From Buxus sempervirens (Eukaryota; Streptophyta; Magnoliopsida; Buxales; Buxaceae), in assembly GCA_947561395.2 (NCBI GenBank), contig OX387182.1, positions 56,939,283 to 57,003,282 on the forward strand: DNA of 64,000 nt. The letters are read 5' to 3'. The stretch's first letter is position 1. The number at the start of each line of letters is the position of its first letter. Of the stretch, positions 12,739 through 25,123 are shown in pieces. Position numbers and translations under genes: made by a program. Under the pieces are notes generated by a model. That model did no database searches and was not told the DNA's origin. It saw only the letters and a program-made list of their open reading frames with translations.

Positions 12739-13429
12739 ATATAAATTCATTTTAAAATAATTTTCGTGCGAAATAAACGCAAAAAATATATATATATTTT
12801 TGTCGAAAGAAAAATGATACACCATCGATAGAACGAGTGTCGTTGGATTACATATCTCAAACTTGAAAAATACACATTTACCTTAATAACACCCATTCAA
12901 AATCTCAAAATGAGTGTGAATCAGTTCACAATTTGAAGAAATTTGAAGTTTTTCTTCAAATTGTTGAAAAAAAATATTGGGCAATGGTGAGAGGATCGAA
13001 AGAGGGCTTTCAAGTTAATGATATATCATCATGATGGCAAAATCTAACGGAAAGTCAATTTTTTCCGTTAGGATTTCTTGTTGCCATCCTCCTTGATGGT
13101 GACTTATAGCCAGCATGCAGCAGCATACCGACAATATTTTAAATGCTGATTAACTCAAATATATATTTGTGATTAAAATTGCCTGTGTTGACATGGCCTA
13201 ACTTATGTATACCTCTATCTTGACAGCCCCCTCTTGCAGCCATCTGAGTTCCAAACTCTCTAAAACTTGAAATGTATGGTCATTTTTTAGGATCTCTTCA
13301 AACGTTGGAAGAAATACAGGAAATGATCTTGAAAAAAAAAATACAGAATGCTACATTTACAATTTAATTATGACTTCAATTTAACATATGGCTGATTATC
13401 TATGTTCTGTTTCACATCATTATTGCTAC

Positions 13430-13693
13430 ATTCCAGTGGCGGTTGCATCATGAGTTCAATAAGATCAGAGTTCAGAGGGTTGGGTATATCAGAGATTATT
13501 AGGGACTGGCATGAATGTTGTTCCCCCCTTTCTGCTATTTCTATTGGTTAGATTTTGGGGCATCTCCTAGGCAATTTTCTATGGTGATCAGTTTGGATGT
13601 TTTGCTATATGTGGTGTATCTTTTGAGTATTTGTAGTCTCACATGTGGTCCCCATATCTCATAGGTCCACTAGCCTGTATTGTCTTTTTCTCC

Positions 13694-13730
<37 letters not shown>

Positions 13731-13755
13731 CTTCATTATCCATCAAAAAAAAAAA
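13430..13755 (+). mobile_element. L1 LINE 3' tail relic
   Basis: An untranslated segment ending in a TA run and then ttcttcattatccatc followed by about 13 A. Two other L1 tails in the window (about 46000 and 49690) end with nearly the same cttcattat..tca/t plus poly(A). It is on the plus strand, opposite to the host gene. Confidence 0.5.
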
Positions 13756-15478
13756 ATTTGTCTACAGCTTTAGAAAAAAATTCAAACAATTTTCTCAACT
13801 TTAGTCAGTACAGGTACGGTAACAACTGACATGTATTAGTAATAGCAAGCATTAATAACAATGCTTATATTAAGTTTTCAAGCCACAATAGCCCCATGTT
13901 TTTTTGTTATTATGTAAAGGTTTTTTTTTTTTTTAACTCATAGTCCTCAGCTACCATCCTTTGAACCCATGAGCTCAGTCCTGTTGTCAAACCATAATCC
14001 AATAGAGCCAGGGAAAGAATGGTAAACATATTAATAATAGAGGATGACTGTGTTTAATCATAATAATAATAATAACCTCTTATCAACTAGGCATCACCAA
14101 ACATCCCCTAATCAGGCTGTCAAGGATTGGATTAAAATTGCACCAAGAGATGCCCAAATTTTATTTGATTGACAATTGGATTAGTCATATTCAACTCATA
14201 TTTTACTTATCAAATCCAATTAGTTTGGCATTTTATCAGAATTGTATTATAATCAGACCCTTTAACAAAATCCCTCTCTAGCCATTAAAAAGAAGGCATA
14301 AATGAATGGGAACCTTTTCAATGTTCAATACATAGTTATTATTATTTTAAAATACCCTAAATAAATGCTTTGTGGTAGCCATATTTTTAGTACTCAATAA
14401 CTCAACACACAAGCGCTTATTTTCTATCTATATGCAAGTATGTACGAAAGCTTCTATTTCAAGAAGCAATCCATATTGTAATACAAACCTTCAGAAAGGT
14501 GCTCCTTGGCTGAACAACCAGCAAAATTTCCCTTCTATCACAATTTCACAAAGAAACACAAGCTTCCACTTATGTAAGGGAAACCAGAAAGCAAAAAGAG
14601 AGAGGTGCATTAAGAATACTGCAGTAACTGACTTCTGAAGTATATGTAAACCTTCTCCATGACTTCCACTCTCACATGATCAAGAATAGGAAAAATTTAG
14701 CTCAAACAGCTGATAATTGAAAAAAAGCAACTTTCGTAACCTATATATACATGAATGCTTTCCGTTTCCCGTATAAAGAACTTGAAGTTTCCATACAATA
14801 ATAAAATAAATGCAAATCAATTTTTACTCAAAAATATCACCATCAACTGCCAAACCAAACAACCCCCCCCCCCCCCCAACACCGACCACAACCACCTAGA
14901 GAGCTCTAATACATTAAATAATCAGAAAATTTTTTCTGGTTTCACATCCTTAATACTGTTTGAAGAAAAAAAAGAAATTTGAATGAATTGATTTTTTTTA
15001 ACATTGGGTAAGAAGATGAATACTAAAGAACTATTGTTACAGAAAAACATCAAAATGAGTTGTTCCAACTAGTTTGTGTCTGCAGTACGAATCCTATATT
15101 GCCATCCAAATATATAAAAAACATGAATGGGTCCTACATACATGAAATAGTATGCCACAGAATTTATTAATCTTTTTGTTGGCCAAAAAGTTGACAGCAA
15201 TGTTACCATTGCTCCAAACAAAGAATTCAAAAAATGAGCCCAAACACGACGATATTTGGGTGTCGAATATGCATAATCCAGCTGTACTCTTATTCACGAA
15301 TGTTGATCACATGCAAAGTAAGCAAGCTCACCTGTGAGAACCTTTATTAATGTTAGAGATGGTAAAAGCATCCATTGAATGGGAGAGATTGCTCCTAAAG
15401 GACCCTTTCTGGCAGGTATAATTGATTGGAAGCAGTATCACCAATCCAACTATGGAGCAGGCCAAGAAAAATTTGATG

Positions 15479-18455
15479 CTGCAAAATGAGCAAATGTAGC
15501 ATGTCTGAAGACCAGGTATAAGCATCATCATGGTATAACACGGGAACTTATTGTCCCCTTAGAAAATCACAGTACTACATCTAATAAAAGGTAAAATTAA
15601 AACAAGCATGCCCTCATCCTCTCTACTTATCCTCTATCCTCCCGTTTCTGTCTATCTTTCTCAATCATTTTCCAGTTCTTTCTACTTTTACCCTTTTAAT
15701 GAGTTCCACATGGCAAGTAATTTGTGCCATATATAACTGGACTATCTCAACATCACCATGGACATGCCATTGAAATCATTCATGTTTTGACTAGCACAAG
15801 GCGGAATACCGTATGTGCTGTCAAAACAAGGGTTTTCGGACCCCCAAAGGAATCCGTTCTATTATCTACCAAAATTGGTGAAATTTTGCCATGATCAATG
15901 AAACTTCTCCAAAATGGAATATGATTCTATTGTTTGCAAAATGAATAAGAGAAACAAAAGGAAGAAAAAGAAAAGACTGTAGAAAGAGCTAGAGACAGAG
16001 AGAGAGGATGTGAAACTTTGACCATCTAAACAAAGAAAACTTTCATTTGAGTTCAATAAAAAGAGTTTGAGTGTTGCAATCCTGAAAAGCTACACCATAA
16101 TACATAAATGCCCTCAAGGATGTATAGTTTTTCAATAGATGATCCAATTTTGAAACTATAGTTACTTTGCCAAGGGATTTGATGTTTAAACATAATTTTT
16201 ATATTTTCCATCCAACTTCATAGCATCACCCCAACATCGAGGTTAAACATTGTACCACTTTGCTAGCAATATTCATTCGTCCAGAAATGTGGAACAAACC
16301 CATCAAACATTTTACAAACACCTATAAGGCACAATTAAAGCAAGCGCCTAGAACAATCCCATCGAACTTTTTACAAACGCATATAAGGCAAAATAAAAGA
16401 ATGCATATGCAAGCTAAAGAGCAGACCATAGCAAGCATACACCAAGTAAAACATCTAAAAGAAGAGTAAATAAAATAAATTAAGACCCATTTTGTTAATT
16501 AGACAACCTCAAAGGCTCAAACATGTGAATTTCTTCAACTTTATGAAAATACTTTCTTTTTCTACAACACCATCGCTGTATTCTGTTTTTCCTTTTGTTT
16601 CACATTATAAAAAGACTCACTATCTATAGATTTCCCTTCAATCTTCTAAAATAAGCAACATGCAAAAAACAAGCAACCAAAGAGAGCAATTTATGATGCA
16701 AATATGACTAAATACCCATGAGAATTGGATTTAATATTCAAGGCTTATACTCAAGGATTCTCTCGACAACTTGTACCATGGTTAGGCTGTCCACAATGGT
16801 AGAACTTCAAATAGTAATCCTAATTTTTTGCGAAAGTCAATCAAAAAATAATTCTAAACGAAGCTTACTCAGTATAGCTGGAACGATGATCTTATCCAAC
16901 AAAACAATGCCATGACCATAAACTCCAAAGGCTTTAAAAACCTCTCTTTGGTTAACAAAGCATTCTTGTAAAAGTGGGCTCAATAAATTGGAATAGAAAG
17001 AATCTTTATGGTTATAAATATCCAAAAAAGGTGTTGGAAAGATATTTCCTTGACAAGAGAAAAACAACCCCCCCCCCAACCAAAAAAACAAAACAAAAAA
17101 AAAACCCACTCTTAGAAAAAAAAACAACTAAATAAAAAGGCAAGCAAAATTTGCTGTCTCGCAAAATGTAATCAACTCTAGGTATGTCCTTCTTAAAGGG
17201 ATTGGAGCATGAGGAATACAAAAAAGTTACATTGTAGAAGGACAACAACAGGAGGTACTGAAGCCATGCTAGTGAAAGAAAGAACTGATCCCAGATCTCA
17301 AGTACAAGACTCCAAGTATAAACCACGGTCCCAAGTAAAACCTTTTTTCACGTTATTAATGAGTAGAAAGTAATCCTTACTCCTGGATCTCGATAGTAGA
17401 GAATAGAATTACATGGGGAAAAACCAAAACAAAATATTTCCAAATAAATCAGCTTACAATCTTTATGGCTAGACAAATACAAGCAATTTGACAGGTTCAT
17501 CTATGAGCAAAGTATGGATCCCAAAATGAAAATGATAGATAACACAAGTTAAATATTTTTTCATCTGACTGTGCACCCACAACAGGTTGCCAAAGAAAAC
17601 ATGCCTGACAAAATGTGGTATGATGGACAGCTAAAATGTCAGAATTTTATCATCCTTGTGAAGTTTGTTACAATCCCAAATGTCAAATGCTTCACAATAT
17701 AAGTTTCCATTTCCATAAGTCTTGGGGCCTTAGGAACAACGATTTGGCACACAACATAAGGTATCAGAGCAAGCACCATGTCCCAACTTTGAGCCACAGA
17801 GGTGGCAACTTATAGGCTGGATTAAAATGTCTTGGAATTATGTATGGACATGTTGCTAAGTCACTGAATACTGATAGAGTGTTGATGGAGCGGACTGCTG
17901 TGGGCGTCAGCTGAGGAAGCATGGTAGACTGTTACAATCCTAAATATTAGTTGCTTAACAAAATAAGTTGGTTAAGGAAACATGGTAGAATGTTATGATC
18001 CTAAATATTAAGTGCTTAGCAAAATAAATCTCCATAAGCCTTACAACAAGCTTTTGGAACAACGGTTAGGCACATGACAAAGTTGAACTATATATTTTCA
18101 TGGCTGTAACTTGGTGGAGGCCGTATGGAGAAAATTTTGTGCATTTGGCGAAGCCTATGAGTTTTTGAACTCGACTGCAAAAGAGTGAATCCCACCCATG
18201 TGGCCACTCTTCAACAACCAATAAGAAGATGCTGGGGAATACAATCTTTAGGCAAGGACGCAGGCATGGAATAATTAGCGAGAATGGCTTGAAAAAAAAT
18301 TCAAATTAAATAAATAAACTGATAAATTAAGAGATCTGCGTTACTAAAAGGGCTTGGAATTTAAAAGAAACAATACCGCTGGAACCCTAATGCACAACGC
18401 AGATAACAGATTAGACAAGGAAATGCCCACGCAGGAAGAAGCCATAGATTCTCAC
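15479..18455 (-). other. OSCA-like intron 1
   Basis: Intron between the exon ending at 18456 (donor GGGTGAGA, phase 2) and the exon starting at 15478. Open stretches at 16837-17326 on the minus strand could not be matched to a family. A C/A-rich homopolymer patch lies at about 17068-17122. No element with clear ends was seen. Confidence 0.55.
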
Positions 18456-18862
18456 CCAAATTTGAAGAGTCTAATGACAATGAGGGCGTCAAGTCCGCTG
18501 TTTTCGAGAATTTCTTCCTCCGAAACCCGTAAAGCGAGAGGAATCCAGGAAACGGAAGGTAAGAAACGACCAAGAGTGAACCCATGCTCGAAGGAAATGT
18601 GGTCTTGTCTGGCGATACGACGAGCATAGTAGATGACGGCATTCGAGGGTTGTTTCTTGAGGATGGAGAAAAGTGTGAGAAGAACAAAGGCCAAGCCTAT
18701 GTTAATAGCACCAGAAGCGAGAAGGCTCTGAGCTTTTATCTCCAAAGCACTGAGACATCAGATTGAGAGAGAGAGAAACCACCACTCGCAGATGAAGATG
18801 AAGAACAGAAGTGCAGCAGTGCTGCCACCATGACGAGACGTGGCTTAATACAAGCGGAAGTT

Positions 18863-19248
18863 AAGGTTTATAATTTCGGCGGCGTGCCGTCGAAATTTCG
18901 GTTTTTATGCCCTAGTGATGCGTTTCGCTGGGGGAAATCGTCAATTTGTATCGTTGGCGAAATTTTGACGATTTTGCGGCGAAACGGGGGCGGTGTGCCG
19001 AGCGAAACAGACCGAAACGGGCAAAACAAAGAAAAAAATGTAAATTTTTTTAACGAAACGGGCAGCGTGCCGACGAAACGGAACGGCGTGCAGTCGAAAT
19101 TTCGCCGAAATCCAAAAAAACCTAATTTTTTCGTTTTTTTGCCCATTAAAAATTTTCCGGCGTTTCGGCGGGACACCGCCGGTGTGCCGCCGAAATGCCA
19201 TTCGGTGCCCTGGGTGGCACGCCCAGCGGCACCGAAACTTAAAACCTT
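18863..19248. mobile_element. GC-rich MITE-like element beside the OSCA-like 5' end
   Basis: About 386 bp with inverted ends: aaggttt..atttcggc on the left and gccg..gaaactt..aacctt on the right, flanked by ggaagtt(a) on both sides (18856-18862 and 19249-19255). The interior repeats variants of gtgccgacgaaacgg and cgtttcggcgg on both strands and is far richer in G+C than its surroundings. A duplication of 7-8 bp fits hAT-like elements. Open frames across it are a by-product of composition. Confidence 0.6.
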
Positions 19249-19249
19249 G

Positions 19250-20600
19250 GAAGTTAGCAGTATGCAACCTTTTCGTCCTTACCTACCAAAAAAAAAACCT
19301 TTTCGTCCTTAGTAGTATACAACCTTAGCGCAACGGCATACCCATTTAGGTCTTCTTTTGAAATTCCACAAACCTCCGCCGGGGTTCAAAGTTACGTTGG
19401 GATGGTCATGTTGCGGTTTAAATGGGTAACCCGCCCCGCATATAATCATTACTAGCAAGGGTGCATGTGCACTACTGCACGTAGAGAGTTGGAAGGGGGA
19501 GAGGAGCAGTTACAAATTTAGACTTGTCGAGCCCTATATTATTGAAATTCAAACTACGCTGGGAATGGGCATTTTAGGAAAGTTGTGAATTGTTTTAGGC
19601 ACGCTTTCCATGGGACCTTCTTGTGTTAAATATAGTATAGATTGGCATCTCACATTATATGTTCTAGTGGGGTGCACATGCAGTATTGCACTTATGGAGA
19701 TAGAAATTTTAGGTCATATAATGCATAAGGAATTGTTGAGGGTCTTTTTTTTTTTGAAAATAAAAAATAATAATGAGAAAGACAAAGTTACCCATATAAA
19801 TATATAAAGCAAAATATCATTAGAAGGTTATTCTAGGGAAAAAAATAGTTAGTTTGATATGCTTACCAAGGGAGCATCTCGTGTTATGTATAGTATAGAT
19901 ACCCACGTACAAAAGAAGTAGACAATGAGGGAATGGTTTTGCAACTGATTATTGAGTTTGTAAAAATTTGAGATAGTTTTAACTATCATGTCCTTGTATA
20001 TACAAATTTTGCGTTTGAAATCAAATGGATCAGATGTGCCAATACAAATAAATTTTTATTTTTATTAAAAATAATGTAGGGTACAGATCTCTGTGATTCC
20101 TTTGATTCTTTTCTTCACAAATCTTCGATTTGAGGGCTAAAATAGCTTGATCCCAAATTGGTCTTTGACTTTCCAAACTTCATGAATGGCAGATAAAGTG
20201 GTAGATTTAGTGGATTCCACGTGTAGATCTGTGCTGCATTTGGGGAGAAGTCTTCGGCTTGTAGGCTTGTTGAAGATCTTAAGAAAAACTTCGGTATTTG
20301 ATGTAGATCTATGGGCTGTAGAGTGTGTCAGAGACAGGATGTTTGAATCTTCAGATCTTGAATGCAATTTTTTAGTCTTCAAGTCTTCAATTCTTCAAGG
20401 CTTGTTGGATCTTCAGAACAGCAGCACTTCAATTCTTCAGTGATTTAGGTCTTAAGAACAGTAGAGCTCAAGTTCTTCAGGGTTTAAGTCTTTAGAGCAG
20501 CAGAGCTTCAATTCTTCAGAGCTTAGGTCTTCAGAGTAGCAGAAATTTGATTATTTTCTTCTGTAGACTTCATGTGTCCTGAATGAATAGAGAACCCCCT
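19250..20600. other. Intergenic, no gene recognised
   Basis: AT-rich sequence with no supportable exon. Related phrases 'gtgtta..tatagtatagat' occur at 19621 and 19882, suggesting old repeat pieces. Between about 20380 and 20540 a short motif around 'cttcaattcttcag' is repeated several times, ending at the solo LTR. Confidence 0.5.
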
Positions 20601-22912
20601 TGTAACGCCCCGGATCCGTGTTGTTCAATAAAGATATAACACGTCTCACGGAGGTTAGGCAAGGATCGATAATTAAATATGATCGCTGGATAATCATCTA
20701 ACTATAACCTGTCAGAGTGCACAATTTGATTCATCCAAGAAATGTAACGTTTAGACTTAAATAGAAACATATGGTTCAACCCCCAAATAGACTTTAATAC
20801 ACCTCAAATATTCAAAGTACTCAAATTCGGAACAAGATAACCTACAAGTCTAATGAAGGTAATAGTAATCTTCCTCCCTATAAGCTTCAGCAGGATCTAC
20901 CCCAGTAGTCGCCTCACCACGAGTATCTGAAAATCACAACAAAACAACAGAGTGAGATACGAATATCTCAGCGAGTAGCACATGCATGCAAAAATAGTGA
21001 ATCACAGTTCAAAGCTATGCATTGATAAACGTTCCGTACGATTAAACAACTCATATCAATATCAAGTGCAAACCAAAACCCATCTCAGTTAAGTACGACA
21101 ACACATCGATCGGTCAATGTCATGACTATCGTTTAGTTGATAAATTAAACATGCCAAGTAGACACTCCACACCTCCATGTACACAGTTCTGGCCTACTCA
21201 GGGTTTCGGAACTCTGAAATGACGGCCTACTCAGGGTTTCGTCATCCAATGCAGGCCTACTCCCCAGGTTTCTGCATTGACAACCAGGCCTACTCAGGGT
21301 TTCTGGCTGCTCTACATCGGTCGTGGCAACACACAAGGCCATGCAATTCCAACAACCAACAAATAACATTACATTACTAAGCTTAGACTCTGGATCCAGG
21401 ACAAGCTAGACCAAAACAGTAAAACATTGTATAATATCAATTTCAACATTTAAAGTAAAAACCATTCATTCCACATCATGTATATCTCATCATAGTTCAT
21501 CACCTGTCCCTCTGGACCAAACAGTATCTCAACACTTCCAGTATTTCTCATTTCCACAAAACCATGCCATTTGAATACAAACACAGTTATTTATAACAAG
21601 ACAATACATTTTAGCATTTCCCAAAACAAATGAAACCAGAAGTCAATAATTTCTCAATTAGAACAGTGTATAAGTTCGAGGAGAAAACGACTAAGAACTC
21701 CTAGAGTTTTGGTATCTAGCACAACATGTATAAAATAACCCACACTCATTCTTAGGAATCTCTAAGAATTTGCCACTAGCATTCCCCTAGGAATTAAATA
21801 AGAAATGCAGGTTCCAAGGTTACCAACAAGTGATTTGTGAAGTGATATAAACCCCAAGACATCAAAATCCCCCTTGGTTCAGTCGGAAATCAAATTCGGT
21901 AAGTTAAATTGGGTATGCGCAGTGAGCGCCAGTCGGCAGATAGAAAATAGGCGAAAATGGACTATGCGCTCACTCGACGCTAAGTGAGCGCGAGCTGAGC
22001 GGGAGAAAGGCGCGAGAAAAGCGCGGGATAGGCTCGAGAAAAGTGCATCGATTTCAAGTAGGCGCGAGCTGAGCGCCAGGTAAGCGCGAGCTCGGCGCCA
22101 GATCAAGTTTCTTAGGCGCCTACTTTCTGAAGTGGGCGCCAATTGGGCGGATACCCACTGCGAATTTCGAGTCTCTGTTATTTTGAGATCTCCAACTCTG
22201 GCTGGTTTGTTTAGGTCTGTTATTGCTCCATTTCACTCCTAATGCTCCCAGAAGACTTCCCAACCCATTTTGGATTTAATCTAAACATCTTTAATTTCAC
22301 ATTAATTTTCAATCTTCGTTTGTAACTCACGGTATTCCAGAAAAACCCAGAACTCACAATACGACCATGCATTTCAAAATACAACACGAATAAACTAAAA
22401 CCTCGGTTTTAAATCAGTGCTACTCACAAGTATGCGCTTAATCCCAGAACAGAAGCTTATTCGACAACCGGCCGAGCACGACTTCCGGCAGCGCGCGAGG
22501 AAGCGACTGTAGCCGATATATCCCCTGTTCGCGAGAATAAAAACCCGACTAAATCTCTATTTCTGACTCGAACTATCCGATCGCAGCTACTTGCACCTTT
22601 CGTTCTTCTCAGCAAAACCCTAATCGCCACACCAGAGCCGCGAATCGCCAAGTCGCCCAACTTCTTCAGCAAACAAAAGTATTGCCGAAAGTATTCATAC
22701 GAGTATTCTATAAACCCAAACCCTACTTTCCCTTTTTGTATATTTACCTTGCGATACATACGCCGCCCGATCAATCTTTAACTCCTTGATCCTATGCGCG
22801 CTCGCCCACGGAAACCCTACATGTTCCCGCATCCACTTACGTTAATAAGCACACAACTATACTTTCATAATAATAATAATAATAAAAACTTACCAAAAAT
22901 CAGGGTCTTACA
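20601..22912. mobile_element. Solo LTR of a Ty3/gypsy-type retrotransposon (2.3 kb)
   Basis: It begins TGTAACGCCCC and ends GGGTCTTACA, giving TG..CA ends with the inverted TGTAA/TTACA typical of plant gypsy LTRs. The 5-bp duplication CCCCT flanks it exactly (20596-20600 and 22913-22917). There is no polyprotein frame inside and no second LTR, so an internal recombination probably removed the body. Internally there are four copies of a ggcctactc..ggtttc motif (about 21192-21303) and a GC-rich patch with repeated gcgcgagctgagcg phrases (about 21970-22110). The gypsy assignment is by end sequence only. Confidence 0.85.
21190..21305 (+). repeat. Short direct repeats inside the solo LTR
   Basis: Four copies of ggcctactc followed by cagggtttc or ccaggtttc, spaced about 35 bp apart. 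Confidence 0.75.
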
Positions 22913-22959
22913 CCCCTATTTATAGATGTTGGGAGGATAAAGCTCTCTAGATCTAAAAC

Positions 22960-23684
22960 TAGGGGTGGCAATTTATCGGGCTGGGCCTGGTTCGGGCTAG
23001 GCTTAAGAGCATATATAAGTACTTTAAGGCTTGCCCAAGCCCGCCCTAGCCCTGAGTTTGGGCTTGGAAATCATACCCAATCCCGACCCTAATAAAAGTA
23101 GAGTTGTCCAAGCCCGGCCCTATTTGCCTCGGTTTTTAACAAATGATTAATTTTTTTTAATCAAGAAACAAAAAACAAGACATTTCGAGGCTTAGTTAAA
23201 TCCCAAAAGAAGACAATGAGGCCACATGTTCACTAACAAGTTGTTGTATTTAACATTCTGAAGCACAGAAATTCTGATGTACGTTCAACATATATTTGAT
23301 AAGAAATGTTTTTTTGATACTTGAATACAAAAGATATATGTACTATTGGAAAGTTTCTATATTGCCTAGGAAAATTAAATCCCACAATCCAAATACATCA
23401 AAACATGTAAAATATGTTAAACTAATCAACTTTAAATGAGATGTCTGGTTAGAGAGTGATAAGGAGAGACTAAAATTATGTTTTTTAGTAAACATAATAT
23501 TAATAGGGCTGGGTCGGGCCCATTCGGGCTAAAATAAACTCACCCAAGCCCGGCCCTAAATATTACGGGCTCTTAAAATTCGAGCCAGGCTAGCTCGCTG
23601 GGCCTAAAAATCATGCCCAAGCTCGATTAAAACCGGGCCGGGAGGGTTGGGCTGGGCAGGCCAAGCTAGAAATTGCCACCCCTA
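22960..23684. mobile_element. Non-autonomous hAT-like element (725 bp)
   Basis: Terminal inverted repeats TAGGGGTGGCAA and TTGCCACCCCTA are flanked by an exact 8-bp duplication TCTAAAAC (22952-22959 and 23685-23692). Subterminal parts are rich in gggctgggc and ggcccagc phrases, mirrored at the two ends. No transposase is present. The TSD length and ends fit hAT. Confidence 0.9.
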
Positions 23685-23692
23685 TCTAAAAC

Positions 23693-24290
23693 TCTTGAGA
23701 GAATTATCACAAGTTGTAGAAAATTCTCTATTTTTAAATAATTATCCATATTTAAAGATAATTCATTTATTTTGAGAATTATCAATATAATAATCCTTCA
23801 AAGAGGCCCCACAAGCAATTTATTAGCTATTTTAGAGATAAAATAATATAATTTTATCTCTAATTGGGGTCCACACTTTTGTGAGATTTTGTCATATGGC
23901 ATCTTAAAATTTTCTCTTCCTACAGTCCTTTTATTAATGTATCTTCACAACAATGACTAGGGTTTGTTTTGGAAAATTACATATTTTGATTTGTGTTATT
24001 CCCAAGGGGCACCTCGTGTTATTAATGAATCAAACGAGCACGTACTAAGAGAAGCAAAGGGGATTTTTGGCGACTACAGTGAATAAATGAATTCATTAAA
24101 CCTAAGAAACCAAAGGATTGAGGAAAGCATTTCACGACCAAATCAAGGCTTTTTGGGCCTTCGGCTGATGCCAGAAAATCAGAGGCACAGATAGCGTCCC
24201 AATCAGCGGCTAGTAGCTAATTGATTGACGATGGTAAAGGATTTCTAAAACCACTATAAGAACTATTTCTTTGTCGACGGTTTGAATTGG
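23693..24290. other. Intergenic, no gene recognised
   Basis: AT-rich sequence between the hAT-like and fold-back elements. No coding signal was seen. Confidence 0.5.
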
Positions 24291-24517
24291 TTGTTTGAAT
24301 CGGCATGCTGATGCGAGACGAAATCCTCTCCACCGAACGGTCATTCGAATGCCCAACACACGACACGCGTTCCCCCTTTTCCTCTCTCCTAAGCGAATGG
24401 ATGGAACGGCGTTCTATCCGTTGGAACCTCCGCTTGAGCATGCGCAAATCACCCTGAAATTGTCACACTTAGTGTATTTTTGCAATATTTACAAATTTAA
24501 GGACCAACCATGGTGGG

Positions 24518-24958
24518 ACTTGTAATTAGGTATTGTAGGACTTGTAACCAGGCATGATGAGACTTGTAACCGAGCATGATGGGACTTGTAACGGGGCATG
24601 GTGAAACTTGTAACCGAGCATGGTGGGACTTGTAACGGGACATGGCTGGACTTATAAGGGGGCATGGTGGGACTTGTAACCATGCATGATGGGACTTATA
24701 ACGGGGTATGGTGAGACTTGTAACAGGGCGTGATAGGACTTGTAACGGAGCATGGTGGGACTTGTAACGGGGCATGGTGGGACTTGTAACCATGTATGGT
24801 GGGACTTGTAACCGGGCATGACGGGACTTGTAACGGGGCATAGTGGGACTTGTAACCGAGCATGGTGGGACTTGTAACGGGGCATGGTAGAACTTGTAAC
24901 TAGGCATGGTGGGACTTGAAACCAGGCATGGTGGGACTTGTAACGGAGCATGATAGGA
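24518..24958 (+). repeat. 22-bp minisatellite, about 20 copies
   Basis: Unit close to gacttgtaaccgagcatggtgg with substitutions at the accg/cggg positions. Length 22 is divisible neither by 3 nor 10. Long frames reading YKSHHARLQV-like repeats here are artefacts of the repeat. Confidence 0.95.
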
Positions 24959-24965
24959 CTTGAAA

Positions 24966-25123
24966 ATTTACAAGTCCTACCATGTTCGATTACAAGTCCT
25001 ACCATGCCCCGTTACAAGTCCTACCATGCATGGTTACAAGTCCCACCATGCCCCGTTACAAGTCCTACCATGCATGGTTACAAGTCCCACCATGCATGGT
25101 TACAAATCCACCATGCATGGTTA
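24966..25123 (-). repeat. The same 22-bp minisatellite in opposite orientation, about 7 copies
   Basis: Units of ttacaagtcctaccatgcccc type, the reverse complement of the preceding array. The switch point is a few bases wide (24959-24965). Confidence 0.95.

Larger units (their letters stand above)
9277..15331 (-). other. OSCA-like intron 2 with nested elements
   Basis: A 6-kb intron; donor after CACAG at 15332, acceptor cacag before 9276. It hosts the Pack-MULE (10596-12729) and an L1 3' tail (about 13430-13755). It also has a TA microsatellite at about 13698-13726 and a run of about 17 C at 14861-14878. No further exon was seen. Confidence 0.6.
1256..18745 (-). pseudogene. OSCA/CSC1-like mechanosensitive/osmosensitive ion channel, N-terminal half, probable pseudogene
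   Basis: Five exons read on the minus strand: 18745-18456, 15478-15332, 9276-9213, 5821-5609 and 1450-1256. All have GT-AG borders and compatible phases. The translation follows the plant CSC1-like (DUF221/OSCA) family. Exon 1 gives a first membrane helix ending SILKKQPSN and then FLPSVSW. Exon 2 has a helix with LLPINYT and ends NKGSH. Exon 3 starts RLWVHF. Exon 4 has RHRPDQFTILV, then a cytosolic segment with HSYQMLYDGK. Exon 5 has SIARKIEGLRRRSV and YEDKLREL. It resembles the At3g54510-type branch from memory. Three defects are visible. The codon where homologues have the start Met is TTG (18745-18743), with TGA four codons upstream in frame. An in-frame TGA lies at 5740-5738 where the family has Arg. 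The 3' end of exon 5 is duplicated just downstream. The remaining channel exons are not recognisable in 1-1250 and may lie off the left edge. Family assignment is strong; pseudogene status is an inference. Confidence 0.8.

Noticed and set aside
16837..17326. Minus-strand frames with sensible-looking peptides (HKDSFYSNLLSPLLQECF, NQREVFKAFGVYGHG)
   Set aside because: No domain or splice context could be tied to them, and they run into poly-A/C tracts; not enough for a gene call.
18830..19312. 160-residue frame on the plus strand and two on the minus strand
   Set aside because: They cover the GC-rich MITE; several frames are open at once because of composition, and no family match is seen.
21145..22774. 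Open frames inside the solo LTR
   Set aside because: Short, without domains, and overlapping LTR repeats; not considered genes.
24518..25123. CRISPR array
   Set aside because: Units are 22 bp, contiguous without unique spacers, and the genome is plant nuclear.
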